64,000 nucleotides of DNA from CAWVSB01 sp036960375 (lineage in GTDB: Bacteria; Pseudomonadota; Gammaproteobacteria; Pseudomonadales; CAWVSB01), in the NCBI GenBank assembly GCA_036960375.1, contig JBALVY010000010.1:108720-172719 (forward strand), in the 5' to 3' direction. The position numbers and the translations under genes are program-made. Positions 9,262 through 16,678 of this stretch are shown here, one piece after another. The notes under the pieces are model-generated. The model was not told the DNA's origin. It saw only the letters and a program-made list of their open reading frames with translations, and searched no databases. How positions within the stretch are numbered: position 1 is the first letter of the stretch; each line of letters opens with the position of its first letter.

Positions 9262-9588
9262 ATGAGTGACCGCATTGTGCACGCCACAGATGCCAGTTTT
9301 GCAGAAGATGTACTTGGCAGTGATACCCCCGTATTGGTCGATTTCTGGGCCGAATGGTGTGGTCCATGTAAAATGATTGCCCCCGTATTGGCCGAACTGG
9401 CCGATGAATACGGCGACAAACTAAAAGTCGTTAAAATCGACGTGGACTCAAACAACGAAATTCCACAGAAATTTGGCGTTCGCGGCATTCCCACATTGAT
9501 GGTGTTCAAAGGCGGTAATGCAGAAGCAACCAAAGTAGGCGCTGTCTCCAAGACACAGCTGAAAGAATTTGTTGACGCCGCTATCTAG
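9262..9588 (+). CDS. trxA: thioredoxin 1
   Basis: The protein has 108 residues, the standard thioredoxin length. The active site is WCGPCK with Cys33 and Cys36, and the cis-proline loop is GIPTLMVF. It reduces protein disulfides in the cytoplasm, using electrons from thioredoxin reductase. The ATG at 9262 has GGAGC upstream. The gene ends just before a perfect 10-bp hairpin and is followed by rho, as in E. coli. Confidence 0.97.
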   Translation: MSDRIVHATDASFAEDVLGSDTPVLVDFWAEWCGPCKMIAPVLAELADEYGDKLKVVKIDVDSNNEIPQKFGVRGIPTLMVFKGGNAEATKVGAVSKTQLKEFVDAAI

Positions 9589-9594
9589 TCAAAT

Positions 9595-9624
9595 GGTGTC
9601 GGGAATTTACTTCATCCCGACACC
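9595..9624 (+). terminator. hairpin between trxA and rho
   Basis: A perfect 10-bp stem GGTGTCGGGA/TCCCGACACC encloses a 10-nt loop 7 bp after the trxA stop. No strong T-run follows, so it may stabilise the trxA mRNA end or assist Rho-dependent attenuation of rho rather than be a classical terminator. The rest of the 177-bp gap is the rho leader, with no other clear element. Confidence 0.6.
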
Positions 9625-9765
9625 GGCTTTACCCCACTGATAATCGGTGCTACAGTAGGCACAAATCTCGCAAGACCCTAAAACCTTTAAATCTTCCCCT
9701 TTGGTCTCGACCTCTTTCCTGTGGTCTGGATAATCAATTAAAATCACCTCACTCAAGTCAACCAT

Positions 9766-11034
9766 ATGAATCTAAGCGAACTTAAAACCAAACCCATTCA
9801 AGAATTAATCGAAATTGCCAAAGAACAAGGCCTCGATAATCTGGCACGAAACCGCAAACAAGACATTATCTTCGGACTGCTCAAACGACACGCCAAAAGC
9901 GGTGAAGATATCTACGGTGACGGCGTACTCGAAATTCTACAAGATGGCTTTGGCTTCTTGCGCTCATCAGACTCCTCCTATCTTGCAGGCCCAGACGACA
10001 TTTATGTCTCTCCCAGCCAGATTCGACGCTTTAACTTACGTACTGGTGACACTATTGCCGGAAAGATTCGCCCGCCCAAAGAGGGTGAACGTTACTTCGC
10101 TCTGCTAAAAGTCAGCGAAATAAATTACACAAAACCAGAACAGTCCAAAAACAAAATTCTGTTTGAAAACCTGACACCGCTATTCCCCACTGAGCGTTTA
10201 ACGCTGGAGTCGGGTAACGGTAGTACAGAAGACCTGACTGCACGCATCATCGACCTGACATCTCCAATAGGTAAAGGTCAGCGCGGTCTGATTGTTGCAC
10301 CACCAAAAGCAGGTAAAACCCTGATGCTGCAGAACATTGCAGCCAGTATTTTACGCAACAACCCTGAAACACATATTATTGTATTGCTGATTGATGAGCG
10401 TCCAGAAGAAGTGACCGAAATGCAGCGTTCCGTCGGCATAATGGGCGCTGAAGTAGTAGCGTCTACCTTTGACGAGCCGCCCTCACGCCATGTTCAAGTC
10501 TGCGAAATGGTTATTGAAAAGGCCAAGCGCCTGGTAGAGCATAAAAAAGACGTTATCATCCTGCTCGACTCGATTACCCGTTTGGCCCGCGCTTACAACA
10601 CCATCGTTCCTAGCTCTGGCAAGGTACTCACAGGTGGTGTTGATGCCCACGCCCTTGAACGCCCCAAGCGTTTCTTCGGTGCGGCACGTAACATAGAAGA
10701 AGGTGGCAGTCTGACCATCGTGGCGACCGCTCTGATAGATACCGGCTCCAAGATGGATGAAGTTATTTACGAAGAATTCAAAGGCACCGGTAACCTGGAA
10801 TTACACCTTGACCGTAAAATTGCCGAAAAACGTGTTTACCCGGCCATCAATATTCGCCGTTCAGGTACTCGCCGTGAAGAACTTCTCACTGATGAAGACG
10901 AACTACAGCGGATGTGGATATTACGTAAAATCCTGCATTCGATGGAAGACGGCGCTGCCATTGAATTCCTGCTGGATCGCTTGCGAAAATCCAAGACCAA
11001 CGATGAATTCTTCGACTCAATGAAGAAAAAATAG
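9766..11034 (+). CDS. rho: transcription termination factor Rho
   Basis: The protein has 422 residues, close to E. coli Rho (419). It is the hexameric RNA helicase that ends transcription. The N-terminal helical and cold-shock-like RNA-binding domain includes GVLEILQDGFGFLRS around residue 53. The ATPase core has Walker A APPKAGKT near residue 180, LLIDERPEE, the Q/R loops and SSGKVLTGGVDA. No insertion is present. The start ATG follows a short leader after the trxA hairpin. The ubiD gene starts 8 bp downstream, so read-through is likely. Confidence 0.98.
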   Translation: MNLSELKTKPIQELIEIAKEQGLDNLARNRKQDIIFGLLKRHAKSGEDIYGDGVLEILQDGFGFLRSSDSSYLAGPDDIYVSPSQIRRFNLRTGDTIAGKIRPPKEGERYFALLKVSEINYTKPEQSKNKILFENLTPLFPTERLTLESGNGSTEDLTARIIDLTSPIGKGQRGLIVAPPKAGKTLMLQNIAASILRNNPETHIIVLLIDERPEEVTEMQRSVGIMGAEVVASTFDEPPSRHVQVCEMVIEKAKRLVEHKKDVIILLDSITRLARAYNTIVPSSGKVLTGGVDAHALERPKRFFGAARNIEEGGSLTIVATALIDTGSKMDEVIYEEFKGTGNLELHLDRKIAEKRVYPAINIRRSGTRREELLTDEDELQRMWILRKILHSMEDGAAIEFLLDRLRKSKTNDEFFDSMKKK

Positions 11035-11042
11035 GTCATCCC

Positions 11043-12509
11043 GTGGCCTACGCAGACCTGCGTGAATTCCTAAAACACCTCGAGGCTGAAGGCGAGCTCA
11101 AACGCATCAGTATCGAGGTGGACGCCCATCTCGAAATAACCGAAATCTGCGACCGCACACTGAAACAGGGCGGCCCTGCCTTGCTCTTCGACAAGGTAAA
11201 AGGTCATAACACGCCGGTTATAGCCAATTTATTCGGTACAGAAAAACGCATCGCCATGGCGCTGGGCAATGAAGATCTTTCCAGCCTCAGTGATGTGGGC
11301 GAACTACTGGCCTTTTTACGACAGCCCGATCCACCGAAGGGATTAAAAGACGCCTGGAGCAAACTGCCGGTATTCCGACAAGTACTCAACATGGCTCCCA
11401 AACTGGTGAAAAATGCGCCCTGCCAGGTACATGTAAGCCGCGGCGAAGAAGTTAATCTGGACACGCTACCCATCCAGACTTGCTGGCCCGAAGACGCTGG
11501 GCCTCTAATCACCTGGCCTCTGGTGATTACCCGCGGCCCGCACAAAGAACGCCAGAATCTGGGCATTTACCGGCTACAAAAAATCGGCCGCAACAAGCTC
11601 ATTATGCGTTGGTTATCGCATCGTGGCGGCGCACTAGATTTCGCCGAATTCCAACAACAAAATCCTGGCCAAAGATTTCCGATTTCTGTCGTTTTAGGCG
11701 CCGACCCTGCCACTATTCTAGCCGCAGTCACTCCTATTCCCGACAACCTGTCTGAGTATGCCTTCGCCGGTCTGCTCCGCGGTGAAAAAACCGAACTAAT
11801 CAAATCCATTACCAATGATCTGGAAGTACCGGCACGAGCAGAGTTCATTCTGGAAGGTTATATCGAAGCCGGAGAGATGGCACCAGAGGGTCCATTTGGC
11901 GATCACACTGGCTACTACAATGAAGTAGACAACTTCCCGGTATTCACGGTAGAAGCCATCACGCATCGTGAAGAGGCCATTTACCACAGTACCTATACTG
12001 GCCGGCCACCCGATGAACCGTCTGTATTGGGACTGGCGCTCAATGAAGTATTTATCCCCATTTTTCGCAAACAGTTTCCTGAAGTCGTCGACTTCTATTT
12101 GCCGCCGGAAGGTTGCTCTTACCGCATGGCAGTTGTCACCATGAAGAAGCAGTATCCTGGGCATGCCAAGCGGGTAATGATGGCTGTCTGGTCTTTCTTG
12201 CGGCAGTTTATGTATACCAAGTTTGTAGTGGTAACTGATGATGATATTGACGCTCGTAATTGGGAAGACGTAATCTGGGCGATGACAACCCGTATGGACC
12301 CGGCCCGCGATACCGTAATGATCGAGAATACTCCTATCGATTATCTCGACTTTGCCTCTCCTGTTTCTGGCCTGGGCTCTAAAATCGGTTTTGATGCGAC
12401 TAATAAATGGCCCGGCGAAACTGACCGTGAGTGGGGTCGTCCCATCGTTAAGGATTCTGCTGTTAGTCAGCGGATTGACGAATTGTGGGATTCTTTGGGC
12501 ATCAAGTAG
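11043..12509 (+). CDS. ubiD: 3-octaprenyl-4-hydroxybenzoate decarboxylase UbiD
   Basis: The protein has 488 residues, matching UbiD length. It decarboxylates the polyprenylated 4-hydroxybenzoate intermediate of ubiquinone synthesis, using prenylated FMN made by UbiX. It starts at GTG (MAYADLREFLKHLE). The prFMN-binding and catalytic area includes GIYRLQ near residue 175 and EGPFGDHTGYY, and the C-terminal part has WAMTTRMDP. It follows rho by 8 bp. Its 3' side borders a block of hairpin repeats with no ordinary terminator. Confidence 0.95.
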   Translation: MAYADLREFLKHLEAEGELKRISIEVDAHLEITEICDRTLKQGGPALLFDKVKGHNTPVIANLFGTEKRIAMALGNEDLSSLSDVGELLAFLRQPDPPKGLKDAWSKLPVFRQVLNMAPKLVKNAPCQVHVSRGEEVNLDTLPIQTCWPEDAGPLITWPLVITRGPHKERQNLGIYRLQKIGRNKLIMRWLSHRGGALDFAEFQQQNPGQRFPISVVLGADPATILAAVTPIPDNLSEYAFAGLLRGEKTELIKSITNDLEVPARAEFILEGYIEAGEMAPEGPFGDHTGYYNEVDNFPVFTVEAITHREEAIYHSTYTGRPPDEPSVLGLALNEVFIPIFRKQFPEVVDFYLPPEGCSYRMAVVTMKKQYPGHAKRVMMAVWSFLRQFMYTKFVVVTDDDIDARNWEDVIWAMTTRMDPARDTVMIENTPIDYLDFASPVSGLGSKIGFDATNKWPGETDREWGRPIVKDSAVSQRIDELWDSLGIK

Positions 12510-12547
12510 TTAAAGACCTGATTAGATCGGCGCTTCGATTCCGGAGC

Positions 12548-12703
12548 GGTCGGACCTGCCTTTTCGAATCGACCATAACTGCGTCAGCCCCGCCGATCGC
12601 TAAAGAACTCGCGCAAGCGCTCAGACATACTTTAGCTTAAAGACATCGGCGAGACCGACTTCGTTGACCATGGCCTGATTGATTCGAAAAGGCAGGTCCG
12701 ACC
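12548..12703 (-). repeat. hairpin repeat unit A1
   Basis: The outer arms at 12548-12570 and 12681-12703 are a perfect 23-bp inverted repeat. The 38-bp core at 12599-12636 is in reverse orientation and is bounded by GCTAAAG and CTTTAGC. The unit could fold into one long interrupted hairpin in single-stranded DNA or RNA. Confidence 0.9.
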
Positions 12704-12844
12704 TCTCCTCTTTTTTCTGCCAACATTGGTATTCTTCAGCACAAGTGGGGCTTCTCTCTTAACAAAAGCACTGTGCTACAAACACTGCGATTAGACAGAC
12801 TATTCAATCCTACTTACGATATCTCTTCAACAGAAGTCAGGGCC

Positions 12845-13002
12845 GTCGGTGATACCGCCTTGGAAAACAATCAGATCGCGTTTTAGCTGGTTGGGTCTTT
12901 TCGGCGGTTTAGCTAAAGTATGTTTGAGCGCCTGCGCGAGTTCTTTAGCGGCCAAGAAGACCCAACCAGCTTGCGATCGTTTTTCAAGGCGGTATCACCG
13001 AC
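12845..13002 (+). repeat. hairpin repeat unit B1
   Basis: The outer arms at 12845-12861 and 12986-13002 pair perfectly over 17 bp. The inner arms at 12885-12899 and 12957-12971 pair over 15 bp. The forward core is at 12912-12949. Left and right of the bulge stand ACAATCAGATCGCG and GCGATCGT. A CGAATTAA tail follows the right arm. Confidence 0.9.
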
Positions 13003-13054
13003 GAACCGAATTAAGTAGCACTAAGGCCCGATACAAATACGCGAACCAGAATAT

Positions 13055-14167
13055 TTACAGCCCAAACACGTCCTTTAGATAAGCCAGAAAAATCACATTC
13101 GCCTTATCTCGCGTATCGTCATCGCGACCTATTATGTAGCCATATTTCACGCAGCTACCCATAACATCGCCAGAAGACATACGAATAGCCACCCGATCAG
13201 CACGCGAAGTCTGCGGCGGGACATTCACAATATACTCACCGTTAGCCATGGCATGACCCAGCTCGTCATACTCCATCAAGCAACCCACCACATAAGGTGA
13301 ACTTTCCGATAATTTGCGCTCTCTGTTTGCCTCCCAGGCATGACCAGCACCAGGGAATATATGCGCAGTGACGTTTGCACCCAATTGCTGCAAGCGCGAC
13401 TCACGCTGTAGACAGGCCTCAAGATCATTGGAGTTATCTTCATCACCACGCAAGGTAAGCAGCGGAGCACCTGTCGTAGAAGGCATATTCATATTTTGGA
13501 AACACGGGCCATAAAAATCGACATGAACGGCGAAGGGCTGAAGATCGGGCGCCAGAACTTGTTTCACACGGCTATCGAGAGCATAACGTGTCGCCATACC
13601 GCCATAAGAAAACCCAGCCACACCGATGCGACTGACATCAACGGCGGGATGTTTGTTGAGCATGCGCAAGGCACCATAGGCATCAGTGAGAGCATCAAAC
13701 TCAGTGATAGAAATCACCGACACCATATAAGGCGTATCCTCAGTCACACCGCGAGGGGAGTAATAGTTAACCACAAAGGCACCAATACCATTGGCCGCTA
13801 ATAATTCACCATAAACCCGTTCACGCCCTGGGCTGATACCGCCACTACCATGCAGCAGCACCATGACTGGTACGGGATTCTCAGCGGATGCGCCTTCAGG
13901 CAGTATCAATTCACCAATGCCCGTTGTGGGAAGCGCGTGATTCATACCGTCGAGTATCACATCAAAATCGAAGGGAGTTGCCGTGGAAAAATAGATATCG
14001 CCCTGAGCATCTTCACCAAATTCAGTTTGAGCTGCAGGGAAGTCGGGAAAATCGGGTAAGGCCATTTCAACCAGACCGCTGGTACCGCCCTGCATACGGA
14101 AGAAAATATATGCCGCAACAAGCAGAATACCCAAGGCAAGCACAATTCTTATCAGCCACTTTTTCAT
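13055..14167 (-). CDS. membrane-anchored dienelactone hydrolase family protein
   Basis: The protein has 370 residues. It starts with a signal anchor or signal peptide (residues 1-23, RIVLALGILLVAAYIFF) and continues with an alpha/beta-hydrolase fold. The oxyanion region is VMVLLHGSGG, the nucleophile elbow GFSYGG holds the serine, TLRGDED fits the acid, and GAGHAWE holds the histidine. Dienelactone-hydrolase-like proteins cut esters or lactones; the natural substrate here is unknown. The start has GAGGGATG upstream. It is an isolated gene between two copies of the repeat block, which suggests it belongs to an accessory segment. Confidence 0.8.
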   Translation of the reverse strand: MKKWLIRIVLALGILLVAAYIFFRMQGGTSGLVEMALPDFPDFPAAQTEFGEDAQGDIYFSTATPFDFDVILDGMNHALPTTGIGELILPEGASAENPVPVMVLLHGSGGISPGRERVYGELLAANGIGAFVVNYYSPRGVTEDTPYMVSVISITEFDALTDAYGALRMLNKHPAVDVSRIGVAGFSYGGMATRYALDSRVKQVLAPDLQPFAVHVDFYGPCFQNMNMPSTTGAPLLTLRGDEDNSNDLEACLQRESRLQQLGANVTAHIFPGAGHAWEANRERKLSESSPYVVGCLMEYDELGHAMANGEYIVNVPPQTSRADRVAIRMSSGDVMGSCVKYGYIIGRDDDTRDKANVIFLAYLKDVFGL

Positions 14168-14304
14168 ATGTACATCCCTCAGCTACTACCACAATGCCTA
14201 CAATCTATTAGCACCGATCATCTGGAGGCCAATACTTAACTGTTGATTTATTATAGTAGTAATAAGACGGTACGTTATTAAGTAGTGTTCACGAAACAGG
14301 ACAA

Positions 14305-14453
14305 CTAGGCTTTTACTTTCAGGCTGTTATTGAAATCGCGGCTACTTTTGATGCGGTCATCATGGTCGATATTAAAATCGGATTTGGATAGTCGATCGTA
14401 CAACAGACCTTTACCGTCGCCGCTAGATTCATACAGCCGATGGTAGGCACATA
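14305..14453 (-). pseudogene. truncated, frameshifted 3' end of a SPOUT RNA methyltransferase
   Basis: This stretch matches the last ~50 codons of the intact methyltransferase gene at 15107-15619. The match covers the knot segment VPTIGCMNLAATV and the tail LLYDRLSK...RIKSSRD.NNSL.VK, with 24 of 33 residues identical in the tail. One base is missing between these two parts relative to the intact gene, so the frame breaks. The 5' part of the gene is absent because the repeat block begins at once. It is a remnant and not a working gene. Confidence 0.8.
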
Positions 14454-14490
14454 AGTTTAAAGACTTGATTAGATTAGCGCTTCGATTCCG

Positions 14491-14654
14491 GAGAGATTGG
14501 ATATTCCTTTTCGAATCGACCATAACTGCGTCTATCTCGCCGATCGCTAAAGAACTCGCGCAAGCGCTCAAACATACTTTAGCTTAAAGATATCGGCGAG
14601 ACAGACTTCGTTGACCATGGCCTGATTGATTCGAAAAGGAATATCCAACCTCTC
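14491..14654 (-). repeat. hairpin repeat unit A2
   Basis: The outer arms at 14491-14517 and 14628-14654 are complementary over 27 bp with a single G-T-type mismatch. The reverse core is at 14546-14583. Compared with A1, the arm changes at several positions and the opposite arm changes to match. Confidence 0.9.
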
Positions 14655-14780
14655 CTCTTTTTATCTGCCACCATTGGGATTCTTCAGTAAAGATAGGCTC
14701 TCCCGCTTAACAAAAATACGGAATTTGGAACATCTGCCTGATCTGGCTTACGATAACTCTTGCACCAAAGTCAGGGGCGC

Positions 14781-14936
14781 CGGTGATACCGCCTTGTAAA
14801 ACAATCAGGTCGCGCTTTAGCTTGCTGGGTCTTTTCGGCGTTTTAGCTAAAGTATGTTTGAGCGCTTGCGCGAGTTCTTTAGCGGCCGAGAAGACCCAAC
14901 AAGCGTGCGATCGTTTTCCAAAGCGGTAATATCGAT
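14781..14936 (+). repeat. hairpin repeat unit B2
   Basis: The forward core is at 14846-14883. The left arm (CGGTGATACCGCCTT) and right arm (AAAGCGGTAATATCG) pair with a few mismatches, so this copy is more eroded than B1, C and D. The conserved ACAATCAG and GCGATCGT segments are kept. Confidence 0.85.
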
Positions 14937-14977
14937 GAACCGAATTAAACAGCACTATAGCCCAACACAAAATATCA

Positions 14978-15097
14978 ACTAAAGTAAGTTTGAAAGCCTG
15001 CGTGACTTCTTTAGCTACTTAGCTAATGAGAAGACCCAACAAGCGTGCGATCGTTTTCCAAAGCGGTAATATCGATGAACCGAATTAAACAGCACTA
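14978..15097 (+). repeat. degenerate partial hairpin unit B3 with exact 70-bp duplication
   Basis: A worn core at 14978-15015 (ACTAAAG...CTTTAGC, several changes) is followed by the right half of unit B2. Bases 15028-15097 repeat 14888-14957 exactly, an offset of 140 bp. The left arm is missing. The copy ends 10 bp before the stop codon of the methyltransferase gene. Confidence 0.85.
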
Positions 15098-15106
15098 AAG
15101 TCTCAG

Positions 15107-15619
15107 TTAGGATTTTACTCTCAGGCTATTATTGACGTCGCGACTACTCTTGATACGTACTTCATGATCAATATCTGCAGTAGCCTTGGAAAGCCTGTCG
15201 TATAACAAGACATTTACCGTGGCCGCTAGATTCATGCAACCGATGGTAGGCACATAGACCACTTCATCGGCCTTATCGATAATATCTTGGGAAATAGAAC
15301 CATCTTCCTGACCAAAGATATACATCGCCTGCTCCGGATGCACAAAATCTGGCAATGGCGTCGCACCTTCGACCAACTCGACACATACCACTTTCATCTC
15401 AGATCGCAAGTCACTCAAAATATCATCAACATTGATTAAAGGTATTTCACTTACAGCGTTTCTCGTATCTGTATGATACCTGGCAGCACGATCATAGCGC
15501 TCGCCTGTATAGCGCACAGAATTCGCCCCATAGCATCCAGCTGCACGCATTACCGAGCCAACATTTGACGGACTTTTGGGATTGCACAAACCGATATACA
15601 CAGATTTTATATTCGACAT
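15107..15619 (-). CDS. SPOUT/TrmH-family RNA 2'-O-methyltransferase
   Basis: The protein has 170 residues of the alpha/beta-knot SPOUT fold. Motif 1 is PSNVGSVMRAAGCYGA near residue 17, motif 2 is MYIFGQEDGSIS near residue 98, and motif 3 is VPTIGCMNLAATVNVLLYDR near residue 122. Such enzymes use S-adenosylmethionine to methylate a ribose in tRNA or rRNA; the target nucleotide cannot be told here. It is distinct from the TrmL gene at 27.0 kb. It lies among hairpin repeats, and a decayed copy of its 3' end lies 650 bp further on. Confidence 0.85.
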   Translation of the reverse strand: MSNIKSVYIGLCNPKSPSNVGSVMRAAGCYGANSVRYTGERYDRAARYHTDTRNAVSEIPLINVDDILSDLRSEMKVVCVELVEGATPLPDFVHPEQAMYIFGQEDGSISQDIIDKADEVVYVPTIGCMNLAATVNVLLYDRLSKATADIDHEVRIKSSRDVNNSLRVKS

Positions 15620-15767
15620 CAGGCACTCATTTGATACAGAGATCTACACATAGAGTATCGACAAGTGAGCACTGAATAAAGATTTATATGAAAGCGGGCC
15701 TGGCCCAACAAAGGAAGTCGCAGCCACGACAATTATCGCACGAAATACTAACGCTACACTGAAGCCA

Positions 15768-15935
15768 GACCAGTCGCTGATATCACTTGGGGAAACAATC
15801 AGATCGCGCTCTAGTTTGGTGGGGGCTTTCGGCGGTTTTGCTAAAGTATGTCTGAGCGCCTGCGCGAGTTCTTTAGCAGCCGAAATCACCAACCGAACTT
15901 GCGATCGTTTCACCAGGGGATAGCAGCGACTGGTC
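15768..15935 (+). repeat. hairpin repeat unit C
   Basis: The outer arms at 15768-15779 and 15924-15935 pair perfectly (12 bp). The forward core is at 15840-15877. ACAATCAGATCGCG and GCGATCGT are conserved, and TCGAATTTAACAC follows on the right. The gap 15620-16217 between the methyltransferase and dtd genes holds this unit and unit D and no supported gene. Confidence 0.9.
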
Positions 15936-16005
15936 GAATTTAACACTGAGAAGCCTCAGCAAGAGAACTATCACACCAAACAAAGACGCTGCACCAAAAG
16001 CCAGG

Positions 16006-16169
16006 CCCTTCGCTGATATCCTCTGGGGAAACAATCAGATCGCGCTCTAGTTTGGTGGGGGCTTTCGGCGATTTTGCTAAAGTATGTCTGAGCGCTTGCG
16101 CGAGTTCTTTAGCAGCCGAGAGCCCCCATCAAACTAGCGATCGTTTCCCCAGAGGATATCAGCGAAGGG
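16006..16169 (+). repeat. hairpin repeat unit D
   Basis: The outer arms at 16006-16032 and 16143-16169 form a perfect 27-bp inverted repeat. The core is at 16076-16113. It is the best preserved unit and is close to unit C. Its right border is followed by TCGAATTAAACAC, as in the other forward units. Confidence 0.92.
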
Positions 16170-16217
16170 TCGAATTAAACACCAAGAAATTCCAGCACTA
16201 AATCTAGCTAACTAGAG

Positions 16218-16658
16218 TTACCGGACTTCCAAAAGAAAAGTCACCGGCCCATCGTTAGTAAGACTGACCTGCATATCCGCAGCAAAGCGACCGGTACCAA
16301 ACTGCGCACAGCGAGGAGCCAATTGCTCAGACATATAATCGTAGAGATGTTCCGCCAGAGCAGGAGCCCCAGCGCCAGAGAAAGAAGGACGCAAACCCTT
16401 ACGGGTATCAGCGGCTAAAGTGAATTGCGACACCAGAAGAACGCCGCCTTGAATATCGCTTACCGACAAATTCATTTTGCCGTCATTGTCACCAAATACA
16501 CGATAGGCCAAAAGCTTGTCCATCATACGGTCGGCAATTGCGGGAGAGTCATCACGCTCTACCCCCAGCAAAACCAGCAAGCCCTGATCAATGCAGCCAG
16601 TGGTATCACCGGCTACTTCGACTTTGGCACTTGTTACACGCTGGATTAAAGCCTTCAT
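16218..16658 (-). CDS. dtd: D-aminoacyl-tRNA deacylase
   Basis: The protein has 146 residues, standard for bacterial DTD. It hydrolyses D-amino acids wrongly attached to tRNA in the cytoplasm. The signature SQFTLAAD near residue 78 and the C-terminal NDGPVTF motif, which carries the conserved Gly-cisPro, are present. It lies 20 bp downstream of bipA on the same strand, so the two may be cotranscribed. Hairpin unit D begins 49 bp beyond its stop. Confidence 0.95.
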   Translation of the reverse strand: MKALIQRVTSAKVEVAGDTTGCIDQGLLVLLGVERDDSPAIADRMMDKLLAYRVFGDNDGKMNLSVSDIQGGVLLVSQFTLAADTRKGLRPSFSGAGAPALAEHLYDYMSEQLAPRCAQFGTGRFAADMQVSLTNDGPVTFLLEVR

Positions 16659-16678
16659 AAACTCAAAAACAAGAAGGC

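Larger units (their letters stand above)
12511..13027. repeat. composite repeat block 1 (two hairpin units plus spacer)
   Basis: The whole gap between ubiD and the hydrolase gene is made of a block that recurs at 14456-14965 in the same orientation. It holds a hairpin with the core in reverse orientation, a roughly 140-bp spacer, and a hairpin with the core in forward orientation. The spacers of the two blocks also match in patches (CTTACGATA, AAGTCAGGG). No convincing gene lies inside; short frames across the cores are by-products of the conserved core. Confidence 0.85.
14456..14965. repeat. composite repeat block 2 (copy of block 1)
   Basis: A second copy of the block at 12511-13027, in the same orientation, with two hairpins and a spacer of similar length. 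It starts immediately after the methyltransferase remnant. Its right end runs into a 70-bp exact direct repeat, 14888-14957 = 15028-15097. Confidence 0.85.

Noticed and set aside
12849..13082. Open frame of 77 residues across hairpin unit B1 on the plus strand
   Set aside because: It is produced by the conserved repeat core (the peptide LSACASSLA recurs wherever the core is read in this frame). It has no ribosome binding site and no independent support.
14305..14571. Open frame of 88 residues read as a gene
   Set aside because: Its C-terminal third is the decayed methyltransferase tail and its N-terminal part is read out of a hairpin unit, so it is a chance fusion of pseudogene and repeat.
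14707..14970. Open frame of 87 residues on the minus strand, similar to one at 15644-15946
   Set aside because: The shared peptide AAKELAQAL is the translated hairpin core. Similarity comes from the repeat and not from selection on a protein. Flanking residues do not match.
15644..15946. Open frame of 100 residues on the minus strand over unit C
   Set aside because: Same reason: only the core region matches the frame at 14707-14970, and the rest is unrelated.
12511..16169. CRISPR array
   Set aside because: The repeats are over 150 bp, differ in their arms, face both ways and have no regular spacers. No cas genes are present.
12511..16169. Integron cassette array with attC sites
   Set aside because: Folded sites behind gene ends are suggestive, but the units lack the RYYYAAC/GTTRRRY boxes in the right places, occur in both orientations, and no integrase gene is visible. 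Left open only as an analogy.
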